Source: CAYUZU01 sp964448675 (GTDB taxonomy: Bacteria; Planctomycetota; Phycisphaerae; UBA1845; Fen-1342). Taken from it: DNA of 64,000 nt. Positions 55,634-64,000 of the stretch are shown here, in pieces. Location of the stretch: NCBI GenBank assembly GCA_964448675.1, contig CAYUZU010000003.1, forward strand, positions 124,001 to 188,000. The letters are read 5' to 3'. The translations under genes were made by a program, and so were the position numbers. Within the stretch, counting starts at the first letter, position 1. Every line of letters starts with the position of its first letter. Below the pieces are notes generated by a model. That model ran no database searches. It was given only the letters and a program-made list of their open reading frames with translations, and was not told where the DNA came from.

Positions 55634-56404
55634 TCAGCGACCGGCGAAGAAAGGCGGCCGCTTTTCGAGGAAGGCGCGCATGCCCTCGCGCTGGTCGTCC
55701 GTCGCAAAGAGCATCGTGAACAGCTTGCGCTCGTACGCCAGCCCCTGGCTCAGCGCCATCTCGTGTGCCTGGCGCACGGCGTCCTTGGCGGCCTGCACGG
55801 CCAGCGGAGCGCGGCGCACGATCTCCTGGCAGACCTGCCGTGCCGCGGCCTGCACGCTCTCGCGCGGGACGACGCGGCTGACGATGCCCGCGGCCGCCGC
55901 TTCGTGCGCATCAAGCATGCGGCCGGTGAGAATCATGTCCATGGTGCGGGCGCGCCCGATCGTGCGAACCAGGCGCTGCGTGCCGCCGACACCGGGGATG
56001 ATGCCGAGGTTCAGTTCGGGCTGGCCGAAGCGGGCGGTTTCCGATGCGATCACGATGTCACACGCGAGCACCAGGCCGCAGCCACTGCCCAGCGCGTAAC
56101 CGGATACGGCCGCCACCAGCGGCTTGCGCAGGTGGTCGATCAGGTCCCAGGTGCGAAACGCGTCCGGCTGCTGCAGGTCCACCGGCGTGGTGCGGGCGAG
56201 CTCGTTGACGTCGCTGCCGCTGGCGAAGACGCGATCACCGCCGGTCAGCAGGATGCAACGCACGTCGCGCTCATCGTCGAATCGTCGCAACGCGTCGCCA
56301 AGCTGGCCCAGCGTCTCCTGGTTGAGCGCGTTGAGCGCCGCGGGCCGGTTGAGCTGGACAATGCCGACCTGCTGCTCGACGCTGGTGATCATCTCCTCTG
56401 GCAT
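55634..56404 (-). CDS. Enoyl-CoA hydratase family protein
   Basis: About 256 residues from ATG 56404; ATGs at 56413 and 56392 and a TTG at 56440 that overlaps the next gene's stop are alternatives. Crotonase marks: 'LNRPAALNALNQET', 'VFASGSDVNEL', 'AVSGYALGSGCGLVLACD' and 'FGQPELNLGIIPGVGGTQRL', whose Glu matches Glu144 of rat hydratase. The position of Glu164 appears to be Asp ('RTMDMIL'), so hydratase activity may be altered. Confidence 0.87.
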   Translation of the reverse strand: MPEEMITSVEQQVGIVQLNRPAALNALNQETLGQLGDALRRFDDERDVRCILLTGGDRVFASGSDVNELARTTPVDLQQPDAFRTWDLIDHLRKPLVAAVSGYALGSGCGLVLACDIVIASETARFGQPELNLGIIPGVGGTQRLVRTIGRARTMDMILTGRMLDAHEAAAAGIVSRVVPRESVQAAARQVCQEIVRRAPLAVQAAKDAVRQAHEMALSQGLAYERKLFTMLFATDDQREGMRAFLEKRPPFFAGR

Positions 56405-56436
56405 GGCGGCCATGGTACGGGGCGGCCAGCGGCCGC

Positions 56437-57624
56437 TCAATCCCCGTTCGTCGCCCCGTTGGCTGGCAGGTCTTCCGGCCGGGTGAGCCCGACGCGCCAG
56501 GCGATGATCCCGGTGATCACCACGACGCCGAGATAGAAGAACACCGCGTAACGCGTGCGAATGACCGGGCCGTCATCCGTCACCCACGCCATGAGCAGGC
56601 CCAGGCCGGCGTAGACGATCGTCAGCAGGTACGAAATGAGCACCGTCTGCCGCACACTCAGCCCGCGCTGCACCAGCTGGTCGTAGAAATGGCTGCGGTC
56701 GCCCTCGAAGATCGAGCGCTTGCTGCGCCAGCGGCGGAACATCGCCAGCGCCGTGTCGAAGATCGGCAACGCAAAGATCATCAGGGCCCCGATCACCCAG
56801 CGAAAATTGCCGCGCTCGGCGAACAGCAGGATCAGGATGCCGCAGTTGTAGCCCAGCAGCACGCTGCCGGCGTCTCCCATGAAGATCTTCGCAGGGTTGA
56901 AATTCCACGGCAGAAAGCCCAGCGCCGCGCCGAACATGCCCAGCGCCAGCACCAGCCGCACCGGGTCGCCGACCGCGCTGAATTCCCACGCCGCCAGGTG
57001 CGACGCCAGCAGGAAGAACCCCAGCGAGATGATCGCGGTCACGCCGGTGCACAGCCCGTCGAGTCCGTCGATCAGGTTGGACGAATTGCACGCCCCCAGC
57101 ACGACGATCACCGCGACGATGCCGGACAGCGGCACCGCGACCGGCTCGATCAACGTGCGCAGTGTTCCGGGCGCCCACAGCCCGACCTCCGCCGCAACAT
57201 CGTCAACGCCCGCGAACAGCGCCATGACCAGGCCCAGCCCCGCACCCGACCAGATCACGACCGTTGCGATCACGACCGTGCCGATGCCCAGTCGCAGCAC
57301 GGGCCGCACGTGGCGCACGTCGTCCACCAGCCCCAGGGCCGACATCGCGACGCCCCCCAGCAGAATCGGCAGCACGAGCTGCAGGTCCGGCAACACACCG
57401 CCGGCCATGGCGGTCACGATCGCCGCGACCCAGCCGGCACAGATCGCCGCGCCGCCAAGATAGGGAATCGGCCGGGCGTGCGGCTTCAGCTTGCGGTCCG
57501 GCATGTCGAGGACGCCGTAACGGTGGGCGATGCGCATCGCCACCGGCGTGAGAAACACCGTCACGATGAAGGCCGCCAGCCCGTAGTGCTGGTACTCGTG
57601 CAGGATGTTCAGCAGACTTTGCAT
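56437..57624 (-). CDS. Undecaprenyl-phosphate glycosyl-1-phosphate transferase, WecA/TagO family
   Basis: 395 residues with about eleven membrane helices. It belongs to the MraY/WecA superfamily: 'ALGLVDDVRHVRP', 'NSSNLIDGLDGLCTG', 'PAKIFMGDAGSVLLG' and 'DRSHFYDQLVQRG', which match WecA (GlcNAc-1-P) rather than MraY. It would start lipid-linked glycan assembly at the inner membrane, a possible first step for the exopolysaccharide system in this window. Convergence of the two is inferred. Confidence 0.93.
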   Translation of the reverse strand: MQSLLNILHEYQHYGLAAFIVTVFLTPVAMRIAHRYGVLDMPDRKLKPHARPIPYLGGAAICAGWVAAIVTAMAGGVLPDLQLVLPILLGGVAMSALGLVDDVRHVRPVLRLGIGTVVIATVVIWSGAGLGLVMALFAGVDDVAAEVGLWAPGTLRTLIEPVAVPLSGIVAVIVVLGACNSSNLIDGLDGLCTGVTAIISLGFFLLASHLAAWEFSAVGDPVRLVLALGMFGAALGFLPWNFNPAKIFMGDAGSVLLGYNCGILILLFAERGNFRWVIGALMIFALPIFDTALAMFRRWRSKRSIFEGDRSHFYDQLVQRGLSVRQTVLISYLLTIVYAGLGLLMAWVTDDGPVIRTRYAVFFYLGVVVITGIIAWRVGLTRPEDLPANGATNGD

Positions 57625-57667
57625 CGGGGCGACAGTATAACGACCGGACGCGATCGGTGCAGCGGCA

Positions 57668-58861
57668 TCAACGGGTCTGCAATGCGCGCCGGCCGATGCG
57701 GGCCCGCAGGTTGTCGAGCACGTTCATGAAGTTGATGAACGAGTCGTACGGCGTGTCGTAGGGATTGAAGTACTTGTGCACGGTGCCGTCGGCCAGGTAC
57801 TTGGTGCACATGTAATAGAAATGGTCGGACGACTGCAGCCGCCGCCAGTCCTGCAGCAGCTTCTCGTCACCCTTGCCCTTGACCGCCGGCTCGAGCCGGT
57901 AGAGCTCGTGCAGGGCGTTGGACTGCATGGCGTTGCCCAGCCAGGCGGAGAGGTCGCGCTCGACGTCGGCCCACGAGATCATGTGCGGCACGTCGAACTC
58001 GCCGTTGGGCGGGAACTCGGCCGCGCACGACGCCGGCGTGCCGAAATCGTTGCCGGGCAGGGCGAACACCGCCTCGGGCAGGTCACGCAGAAAATCGAAA
58101 ATGCCCGTCTCGGCCCACTGGTGCTCGCCGAAAGTCTCGTAATCGAGGAACAGGTTGACCACGTAGCCATCCCCGTTCACCTGGTTCACCCAGTTGGCGA
58201 ACTTCGCCGGCGTCAGCGGGTACTCCGACCAGCCCCGGTCACTGAAGCGAAACGCGATGTGGTCCGACAGCCGGTAGTTCTTGAGCAGCAGCTTGACCGC
58301 GGGCTGGTCCGGCGGCGTGTACAGGTACGTCGGCTGCCGCACGCCGAGGACGTGATCGGCCCCCTCGCACAGCACGACGCCGTAGCCGAGCTCGGCCGCG
58401 GCCTGGGCCACTTCGTTGTTGTAGATCAGCTCGGTGTTGCGAAAGACGGTCGGTGCCCGGTGGAACGTCTCCTCGATCAGGCGATGATGCGCCCGCACCT
58501 GCTCGGCGAACTCGTCGCGTGAATAGAGGAAGCTCAGCGAGTGACAGTACGTCTCGGCCAGGAACTCGATCGCGCCGGTCTCGGCCAGCCGCTGAAACGA
58601 CGCCAGCACCTCGGGCATGTACTGCTTGAACTGCTCGATGACCGTGCCGGTCAGGCTGAAGGCGACCTTGAAGCGCCCGTCGTGCCGCTGGATCAACTCG
58701 TACAGCACGGCGTTCGTCGGCAGGTAGCACTTCGTCGCCACGCGCCGCAGAATCTCGCGATTCACGCGCTCGTCGAAGTAGTCGTCGCCGCGATCGAAAA
58801 TGCTGAAGCGCCGCAACCGATACGGCTGATGAACCTGAAAGTAGAAGACGACAGAGGCCAT
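57668..58861 (-). CDS. Glycoside hydrolase family 57 (alpha-amylase/glucanotransferase type)
   Basis: 397 residues. GH57 marks: N-terminal 'FYFQVHQPYRLRRFS', 'HSLSFLYSRDEFAEQV', 'VFRNTELIYNNEVA' with 'GVVLCEGADHVLG', and 'LFLDYETFGEHQW' (probable acid/base Asp). It likely acts on alpha-glucans in the cytoplasm. It is coupled to a GT4-type glycosyltransferase upstream, a pairing common in bacteria and archaea that make glycogen or similar alpha-glucans. Confidence 0.9.
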   Translation of the reverse strand: MASVVFYFQVHQPYRLRRFSIFDRGDDYFDERVNREILRRVATKCYLPTNAVLYELIQRHDGRFKVAFSLTGTVIEQFKQYMPEVLASFQRLAETGAIEFLAETYCHSLSFLYSRDEFAEQVRAHHRLIEETFHRAPTVFRNTELIYNNEVAQAAAELGYGVVLCEGADHVLGVRQPTYLYTPPDQPAVKLLLKNYRLSDHIAFRFSDRGWSEYPLTPAKFANWVNQVNGDGYVVNLFLDYETFGEHQWAETGIFDFLRDLPEAVFALPGNDFGTPASCAAEFPPNGEFDVPHMISWADVERDLSAWLGNAMQSNALHELYRLEPAVKGKGDEKLLQDWRRLQSSDHFYYMCTKYLADGTVHKYFNPYDTPYDSFINFMNVLDNLRARIGRRALQTR

Positions 58862-58870
58862 GCTCAGAGA

Positions 58871-60217
58871 CTAGACCGGTTGGAGGCCCATGGCGGCGCG
58901 GTAGACCGCCACGCAATTGCGGGCCGAATCCACCCAGTTGAACCGCTGCACCTCGAAGCTGCCATGATCACGCAGCGTGCTCTGCAGCGGCGGATGGCGC
59001 AAAACGGCCACGATCTTGTTGGCCATCTCGTCCACATCCCAGAAGTCGACCTTCAACGCGTGCGTCAACACCTCCGCCACGCCGCTCTGCTTCGAGATCA
59101 GCACCGGCACGTCATGCGACAGGGCTTCCAACGGCGTAATCCCAAACGGCTCCGACACCGACGGCATCACGTACAGATCCGCCATGTTGAACACGCGGCG
59201 GATGTCCTCACCCCGCAGGAAGCCCGGAAACAGCACCTTGTGGCCGATGCCCATCTCGGCGGCACGCTCGATCATGCGACGCGCCATGTCGCCACTGCCC
59301 GCCATCACGAAGCGGACGTTGTCCATGACCTCGAGCACCCGCCGGGCGGCGGCCAGGAAGTACTCCGGCCCCTTCTGCATCGTGATCCGCCCGAGAAACA
59401 GCACGATCTTCTCGTCACGTGAAATCGGCGGCAGCGGCGCGGCGCCGGCCCCGTCCTCGTCAATCGCGTTGTAAACCACCTCGACCTTGCGCGGATCCAC
59501 CCCGTAGTGCTTCAGCACGACGTTCCGCGTCAGGTGGCTGACACAGATGATGCGCGCGGCGGCGTGCATGCCGGCCCGCTCGATGTCGTAGATGCGCTGA
59601 TTGACGTGCAGCCCGGACCGGTCGAACTCGGTCGAGTGCACGTGCACCACCAGCGGCTTGCCGCTCTGGCCCGCGACAGCGATGCCCCCCCGGTAGGTCA
59701 TCCAGTCGTGCGCGTGCACGATATCGAATTCGGCGTTCCGGGCAAGGCGGCGGGCAAGCTCCGCGTACCGTTCTACCTCCGAGAAAAGATCCCCGGCGTA
59801 GTCGCCGCCCGCGCCACCGCCCTGGTAGGCGATCTTGGCCTTCCCGGGATCGGTCCCGACACCGCGCGGGCGCCCCGCACCCGCACCCCGCGTCAGAACA
59901 TCGTCGCGCGACGCTTCGTCGGCGTCGTCTGGCGTGACGTAGGGCCGAATCGTCGCGGGAACCGAGCGAAACTTGACGTGCTCGAACATGCCCTCCAGAT
60001 CGGGCAGGGCCACGATGTCCTCGTCGGCGTCCGCCTCGGGGCTGGCGGGGGAAAGAATCCGCACGTGGCCGCTGCTGCCAGCGTCCACCGGGCGCGGCAG
60101 CACGAACAGGACCTCCACATCACAGCGGTCCAGCCCGCGCGTGAGGCCGTAGCACGCCGTTCCCAGCCCCCCACTGATATAGGGCGGGAATTCCCAGCCC
60201 AACATGAAGACACGCAT
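58871..60217 (-). CDS. Glycosyltransferase family 4 (glycogen synthase-like)
   Basis: About 448 residues from ATG 60217 with GAGG five bases upstream. N-terminal 'MLGWEFPPYISGGLGTACYG' is typical of archaeal-type glycogen/starch synthases. The GT-B C-domain has 'LFLGRITMQKGPEYFLAAA', 'VMPSVSEPFGITPLEALSHD' with the retaining 'E..G...LEA' element. A glycine-rich linker lies at about residues 110-140. Together with GH57 it suggests alpha-glucan metabolism. Confidence 0.9.
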   Translation of the reverse strand: MRVFMLGWEFPPYISGGLGTACYGLTRGLDRCDVEVLFVLPRPVDAGSSGHVRILSPASPEADADEDIVALPDLEGMFEHVKFRSVPATIRPYVTPDDADEASRDDVLTRGAGAGRPRGVGTDPGKAKIAYQGGGAGGDYAGDLFSEVERYAELARRLARNAEFDIVHAHDWMTYRGGIAVAGQSGKPLVVHVHSTEFDRSGLHVNQRIYDIERAGMHAAARIICVSHLTRNVVLKHYGVDPRKVEVVYNAIDEDGAGAAPLPPISRDEKIVLFLGRITMQKGPEYFLAAARRVLEVMDNVRFVMAGSGDMARRMIERAAEMGIGHKVLFPGFLRGEDIRRVFNMADLYVMPSVSEPFGITPLEALSHDVPVLISKQSGVAEVLTHALKVDFWDVDEMANKIVAVLRHPPLQSTLRDHGSFEVQRFNWVDSARNCVAVYRAAMGLQPV

Positions 60218-60426
60218 CGCGACCTCGAGCATCCATCTCGGGACGTTGGCAGCACGCACGAACACCCAACGCCGGGAGGAGCGAAAGAAGACCCCGGCCT
60301 CAGGGCTCCCACACGGAGCCGACCGCCGGCGTATTCGGCCCTGACTCGGCGTCCGGGGGTCCGAATATGCTGGGAGCGGTGAGCTTACCGGTGCGCCTGG
60401 AGGCTGTCAATCAGGAATGGTACGGA

Positions 60427-60456
60427 TTGATCAAGATCGGGCAAGGGGACAATAAT
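60427..60456 (+). promoter_or_regulatory. Candidate promoter for infB
   Basis: TTGATC (60427-60432, four of six) and AATAAT (60451-60456, five of six) with an 18-base spacer. It would give a leader of about 280 bases. A second AT-rich patch at 60486-60520 could hold another promoter. Confidence 0.4.
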
Positions 60457-60650
60457 TGTGAAGATTCGGCGGGCTCGGGTGGCGTAACTTACAAATACGC
60501 GATATGTTATGGATAGCTAGAATCAGGGTGCGGTCGCGTGCTCGACGATTGTCGGCGACCCGGCGCAGGCCCCCGTTGTGGGCGGGTGCAGGGGACGTAT
60601 CGACATGCGGGCACGTGTCGTCATTTTTGGTTTGTGGGATGCAGGCGTTA

Positions 60651-60667
60651 ACCTGCCGCAGGCAGGT
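60651..60667 (+). promoter_or_regulatory. Short hairpin in the infB leader
   Basis: ACCTGCC and GGCAGGT are exact inverted copies around a GCA loop, 77 bases before the GTG start. It may affect mRNA stability or start access; no function is shown. Confidence 0.35.
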
Positions 60668-60744
60668 AGCGGATGCGTCGCAAGAGGTATGGGTCCGGAT
60701 GTGAGCCGGACGTGAAGGTTCTGAAAGGTCGCACGGAGAGCTCT

Positions 60745-63582
60745 GTGGCGAGCACACTGAGAGTTCACTCTTTGGCAAAAGAGCTCGGCGTTCCGAGCAA
60801 GGTTCTGATTGAGAAATGCCGCTCGGAAGGGATCGAGCTGAAGAACCACATGGCGGCCATCTCGGTCGGCCTGGCCGAGTCGATCCGCGAGTGGTTCAGC
60901 ACAGACGATGATGTCACGTCTGTCGAGGTCGGCGAGCGCGTCGACCTCGACAAGGTGCGCATCAAGCGCGCCGAGAAGAAAGCCAAGGAAGCTGAACGGC
61001 GCGCCGCTGAAAGCGGAGCCGCCTCCGCCGACGAGGCGGCCGACACCGACGCGGAAGCGGCCGCCGAGCGCACCCAACCCGAGGTCGGGATCGCCGTCGC
61101 CGAGCCCCCTGAAGAAGCCCCACCCGAAACACCGGCAGCCCCAGCCGCCGAACCGGAAGTCGCTGCACCGGCCGAAGATGAGCAGGCCCCGACGGTCCAA
61201 CCCGAAGCGCCGCCCGAACCCGTAGAGACCCCACAGCGTCCCGCCGCCGCCGAACCAAGCATCGCTGAGCCGCCTCCGACCGAGGCCGAACAGCAGGCTC
61301 CGGCGGAAGCGGCCGAAGCGGAGCCCGCCGCCCCAGCGGCGCCGGCCGAAGCCGATGAAGGCGAGGACGACGAGACCAAGCCCAAGAAGGACGTTCGCCC
61401 CGCCGGCCCGCAGGTCGTTCCCAAGCCTGCCGAACTGAAGGGCCCGCGCGTGGTCCGGGTCGAGGCGCCCGAGCCCGAGCGCCGGCCGCGGCCGCGGCCG
61501 GGAATCGCAGCCCGGCGCGAAGGCGGCGGCCCGCCGCCCGCGGCCCCGCCGCCGGACGCCGCTCCCAAGCGCGGGCGCGGCAAGGGCCGCAAGCAGGGCG
61601 AGGAAGAAGCGGGCCGGGCCCCGTCGCGCAGTCCGCGGCGCCATGGCAATCGCTCGGATGTCGACCAGCGCGTGCGCGAATGGCGTGACCAGGACCTGCT
61701 GGAGCGCAAGGAGCGCCTCGCCAGCGTCACCGGCCATGGACTGCGTGATCGCCGCGCGGCCGAGCGCCGGCGCCGCGCAACACAGACCACGCCTACCAAG
61801 GCCATTCGAAAAGAGCCCGTCACGATCACCACCCCGATTCAACTCAAGGACTTCTGTGCGGCGATTGGCGCACCGTTTGCCGCCGTATCGAAAAAGCTGA
61901 TCGAGCACACGGGCAAGCTGTGGACGATCAACCAGTCGATCGACAACGAGACGGCCGAGTTGCTGGCCATCGACTTCGAGACCCCGATCAACATCCAGAA
62001 GGCCAGAACCGCCTACGAGCGGCTGCAGGAGGCCTTCCAGAACCGGGAACGCAAGAACCTGGAGCCGCGGCCGCCGGTGGTCGCGATGCTGGGACACGTT
62101 GACCACGGCAAGACATCGCTGCTCGACGCGATCCGCAGCGCGAAGGTCGCCGCCGGCGAAGCAGGCGGCATCACCCAGCACATCGGCGCCTACCGCATTC
62201 AGCGTGAGGGCTGGGACGTCACGTTCGTCGACACGCCCGGTCACGAGGCCTTCACGGCCATGCGGGCCCGCGGCGCGCACCTGACGGACGTGGTCGTGCT
62301 CGTCGTGGCCGCGGACGACGGCGTCATGCCCCAGACCGTCGAGGCGATCAATCACGCCAAGGCGGCCGGCGTCGCCATCGTCGTCGCGCTCAACAAGATC
62401 GATATTCCGGGGGTCGACCTGAACCGCATCTATGCCCAACTGGCCGAGCACGAGCTGACCCCCTCCGAATGGGGCGGTCAGACCGACGTGATCAAGACCA
62501 GCGCCACCACGGGCGAGGGCGTCGAAGAACTGCTCGCGCACCTCAGCACCCTGAGTGAGCTCATGGAGCTCAAGGCGGACCCGACGGTCCCTGCGCTGGC
62601 CTCCGTCATCGAAGCCAAGATGCGCGAAGGCCGCGGCGTCGTTGCGCAGGTGCTCGTCCGCGAAGGCACGCTCAAGCCCGGGCAGACCATCGTCTGCGGC
62701 CCCGGTGCCGGTCGCATCCGGGCGCTGGTCAGCGACCGCGGCAAGCAGATCAAGGCGGCCCCGCCCGGTACGCCGGTAGAAGTGGTCGGCCTGACCGAGC
62801 TGCCGGAGACCGGTGACTCGCTATACGAGGTTGAGAACCTCTCGGAAGCCAAGACCACCGCCGAAGAGGTGAAGACCCGCCGGCGCCAGGAGGCGCTGGA
62901 GTCGGCCAGCACGCCCAAGCCGCGCACGCTCGAGGCGATTCTGCAGAGCGGGATCGAGGCCGAGGTGCCCGAGCTGAAGGTCATCCTGCGTGCCGACGTG
63001 CAGGGCTCGATCGAAGTATTGAAGAAATCGCTGGCCTCGTTCCCGACCGAGAAGGCCAAGCTGACGGTGCTGCAGGCCGCGGTTGGCGCGATCAGCGAGG
63101 CCGACGTGCACCTGGCCAAGGCCTCGGACGCGTTGATCATCGGGTTCCACGTCGTGGCCGAAGACCGCGCGCGGCAGCTCGCGGACCAGCTTGGCGTCGA
63201 GATCCGGCTGTACCGCGTGATCTACGAGATCCTCGACGACCTGCAGAAAGCCCTGGCCGGCCTGCTCGAGCCGGAGCATCACGAGGAAGCCCGCGGCACC
63301 GCCGAAGTGCGCCAGGTCTTCAACGTGTCCAAGGTCGGCACGATCGCAGGTTGTTACGTCACCGGCGGCATCATCGGCCGCAACCACAAGGCCCGGTTGG
63401 TGCGCGACGGGCGCATCGTCGTCGACAACGTGAACATCGGGTCACTCAAGCGTTTCAAGGAAGACGCGCGCGAGGTGCGGGCCGGTCTGGAATGCGGCAT
63501 CAAGCTGGAAGGCTACGACGACCTCAAGCCCGGTGACGTCATCGAAGCGTTCGAGCTGGTCGAGGTGCGGCAGGAGCTCTAA
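60745..63582 (+). CDS. infB: Translation initiation factor IF-2
   Basis: About 945 residues from GTG 60745, which has GGAGAG upstream and matches the usual IF-2 start ('RVHSLAKELGVPSKVLIEKC'); an ATG at 60673 is in frame but gives no family sequence. After the N-terminal IF2_N motif comes an Ala/Glu/Pro-rich linker (about 95-350). The G domain has 'GHVDHGKT' (450-457), 'DTPGH' (496-500) and 'NKID' (550-553). Domains for initiator tRNA binding follow. The stop is 27 bases before the DUF503 gene. Confidence 0.98.
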   Translation: MASTLRVHSLAKELGVPSKVLIEKCRSEGIELKNHMAAISVGLAESIREWFSTDDDVTSVEVGERVDLDKVRIKRAEKKAKEAERRAAESGAASADEAADTDAEAAAERTQPEVGIAVAEPPEEAPPETPAAPAAEPEVAAPAEDEQAPTVQPEAPPEPVETPQRPAAAEPSIAEPPPTEAEQQAPAEAAEAEPAAPAAPAEADEGEDDETKPKKDVRPAGPQVVPKPAELKGPRVVRVEAPEPERRPRPRPGIAARREGGGPPPAAPPPDAAPKRGRGKGRKQGEEEAGRAPSRSPRRHGNRSDVDQRVREWRDQDLLERKERLASVTGHGLRDRRAAERRRRATQTTPTKAIRKEPVTITTPIQLKDFCAAIGAPFAAVSKKLIEHTGKLWTINQSIDNETAELLAIDFETPINIQKARTAYERLQEAFQNRERKNLEPRPPVVAMLGHVDHGKTSLLDAIRSAKVAAGEAGGITQHIGAYRIQREGWDVTFVDTPGHEAFTAMRARGAHLTDVVVLVVAADDGVMPQTVEAINHAKAAGVAIVVALNKIDIPGVDLNRIYAQLAEHELTPSEWGGQTDVIKTSATTGEGVEELLAHLSTLSELMELKADPTVPALASVIEAKMREGRGVVAQVLVREGTLKPGQTIVCGPGAGRIRALVSDRGKQIKAAPPGTPVEVVGLTELPETGDSLYEVENLSEAKTTAEEVKTRRRQEALESASTPKPRTLEAILQSGIEAEVPELKVILRADVQGSIEVLKKSLASFPTEKAKLTVLQAAVGAISEADVHLAKASDALIIGFHVVAEDRARQLADQLGVEIRLYRVIYEILDDLQKALAGLLEPEHHEEARGTAEVRQVFNVSKVGTIAGCYVTGGIIGRNHKARLVRDGRIVVDNVNIGSLKRFKEDAREVRAGLECGIKLEGYDDLKPGDVIEAFELVEVRQEL

Positions 63583-63609
63583 CCTGCACGCGGGCGGGCT
63601 GGAACAGCG

Positions 63610-63891
63610 ATGATCGTGGGCGTGTTACGAGTTCGGCTGACCGTGTTCGAGGCGCGCTCGCTGAAGGACAAGCGTCGTGTGACCCGCAGCCTCAAGGATC
63701 GGCTCGGTGCACGGCATAACGTGTCCATTGCGGAAGTGGACGACCTGGACCGGCGGCAGGCCCTAACGCTGGGGCTGGCGATGGTCGCCAACGAGAGTCG
63801 ATTTGTGCAGAGTGCCCTGTCGAAGATCGTCGACGAGATTCGTGCCTACCCGCACGCCTCGCTACTGGAATACGACATCGAACTTCTCTGA
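63610..63891 (+). CDS. DUF503 (YlxP-like) protein
   Basis: 93 residues, the normal size. 'VGVLRVRLTVFEARSLKDKR' and 'KDRLGARHNVSIAEVDDLDR' are typical of DUF503. The gene normally lies between infB and rbfA, exactly as here, and is thought to be linked to ribosome or translation functions, but its role is unproven. Confidence 0.92.
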   Translation: MIVGVLRVRLTVFEARSLKDKRRVTRSLKDRLGARHNVSIAEVDDLDRRQALTLGLAMVANESRFVQSALSKIVDEIRAYPHASLLEYDIELL

Positions 63892-63942
63892 GCAGAGATC
63901 ATCACGTGCCGGCGGCCGCAGCCGGCGGCGGCAAGACGAAGC

Positions 63943-64000
63943 ATGAGTGCGCCCAAGCGAACGGAACGACTGGCAAGCCTGATTCGCGGCATCCTGGCCG
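63943..64000 (+). CDS. rbfA: Ribosome-binding factor A, 5' end only
   Basis: The first 19 codons (MSAPKRTERLASLIRGILA) match the RbfA N-terminus in the usual place after the DUF503 gene. The rest lies beyond the window. RbfA helps 30S subunit maturation and 16S 5'-end processing. Confidence 0.7.
   Translation, partial: MSAPKRTERLASLIRGILA

Larger units (their letters stand above)
60218..60744. other. Long region upstream of infB
   Basis: 527 bases between the glycosyltransferase (minus) and infB (plus). It holds a promoter candidate and one hairpin, listed separately, and a low-GC stretch around 60440-60530. No gene, including nusA, is present. Confidence 0.6.

Noticed and set aside
54807..56404. 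Phenylacetate degradation cluster
   Set aside because: Two crotonases only; no PaaA-E, PaaK, PaaZ or other pathway genes in the window.

Overview
The window is high-GC chromosomal DNA that is almost entirely coding, and it carries housekeeping genes (glyA, truA, ispD, clpX, nrdR, plsY, infB, start of rbfA). I read it as a member of the Planctomycetota, possibly a Phycisphaerae relative. The reasons are an exosortase/EpsI pair with a PEP-CTERM substrate, a very long TPR protein in a Wzc/Wza-type exopolysaccharide operon, many small lipoproteins, an orphan FlgI-like lipoprotein, paired dynamin-like GTPases, and arginine decarboxylation by a pyruvoyl enzyme. This is inference; there is no rRNA. 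I see no tRNA, insertion sequence, phage gene or CRISPR array.

Layout. 0.2-4.7 kb: glyA between two lipoproteins, and a secreted TPR protein. 4.8-17.5 kb (minus strand): an envelope operon running Wza-like export lipoprotein, exosortase, EpsI-like protein, 1693-residue TPR protein, BY-kinase/Wzz fusion, then truA and a pteridine-reductase-like SDR. A divergent PglD-like acetyltransferase follows. 18.7-22.3 kb: two overlapping large GTPases. 22.4-26.3 kb: FmdB-type zinc ribbon, small membrane proteins, a PAS histidine kinase overlapping a lipoprotein gene, and ispD. 26.6-31.7 kb: FlgI-like/HEAT-like lipoprotein, RluB-type pseudouridine synthase, STAS protein, clpX, SHOCT-like protein. 31.8-37.1 kb: secretin-N-like protein coupled to an alkaline-phosphatase-superfamily enzyme, a SirB1-like protein, a HEAT protein, and the PEP-CTERM protein. 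37.3-43.0 kb: iron-type ABC permease and binding protein, then an MBL hydrolase, lipoprotein, BtuF-like binding protein and FepC/BtuD-like ATPase. 43.1-46.1 kb: plsY, two unknown genes, an intergenic region with two strong inverted repeats, and nrdR with an overlapping second ATP-cone gene. 46.3-50.7 kb: MBL protein, an orphan fused ABC permease, and a putrescine pathway (pdaD-speB). 51.1-54.7 kb: TIM-barrel isomerase, homocysteine methyltransferase family protein, MtfA-like peptidase, lipoprotein. 54.8-60.2 kb: two crotonase paralogues, a WecA/MraY-type transferase, and a GH57 plus GT4 glucan pair. 60.7-64.0 kb: infB, DUF503 gene, start of rbfA.

How parts fit. The exosortase would sort PEP-CTERM proteins into an envelope or matrix built by the Wza/Wzc machinery, and the WecA-type enzyme could start lipid-linked glycan synthesis. 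Many gene pairs overlap by 4 bases (ATGA, GTGA, TTGA), which points to translational coupling and decided several start codons. The signals least explained by known families are the cloverleaf-like inverted repeat at 44803-44884, the three-stem leader with terminator at 50937-51054, the FlgI-like lipoprotein without flagellar neighbours, the NrdR/ATP-cone pair and the unmatched ABC transporter parts.
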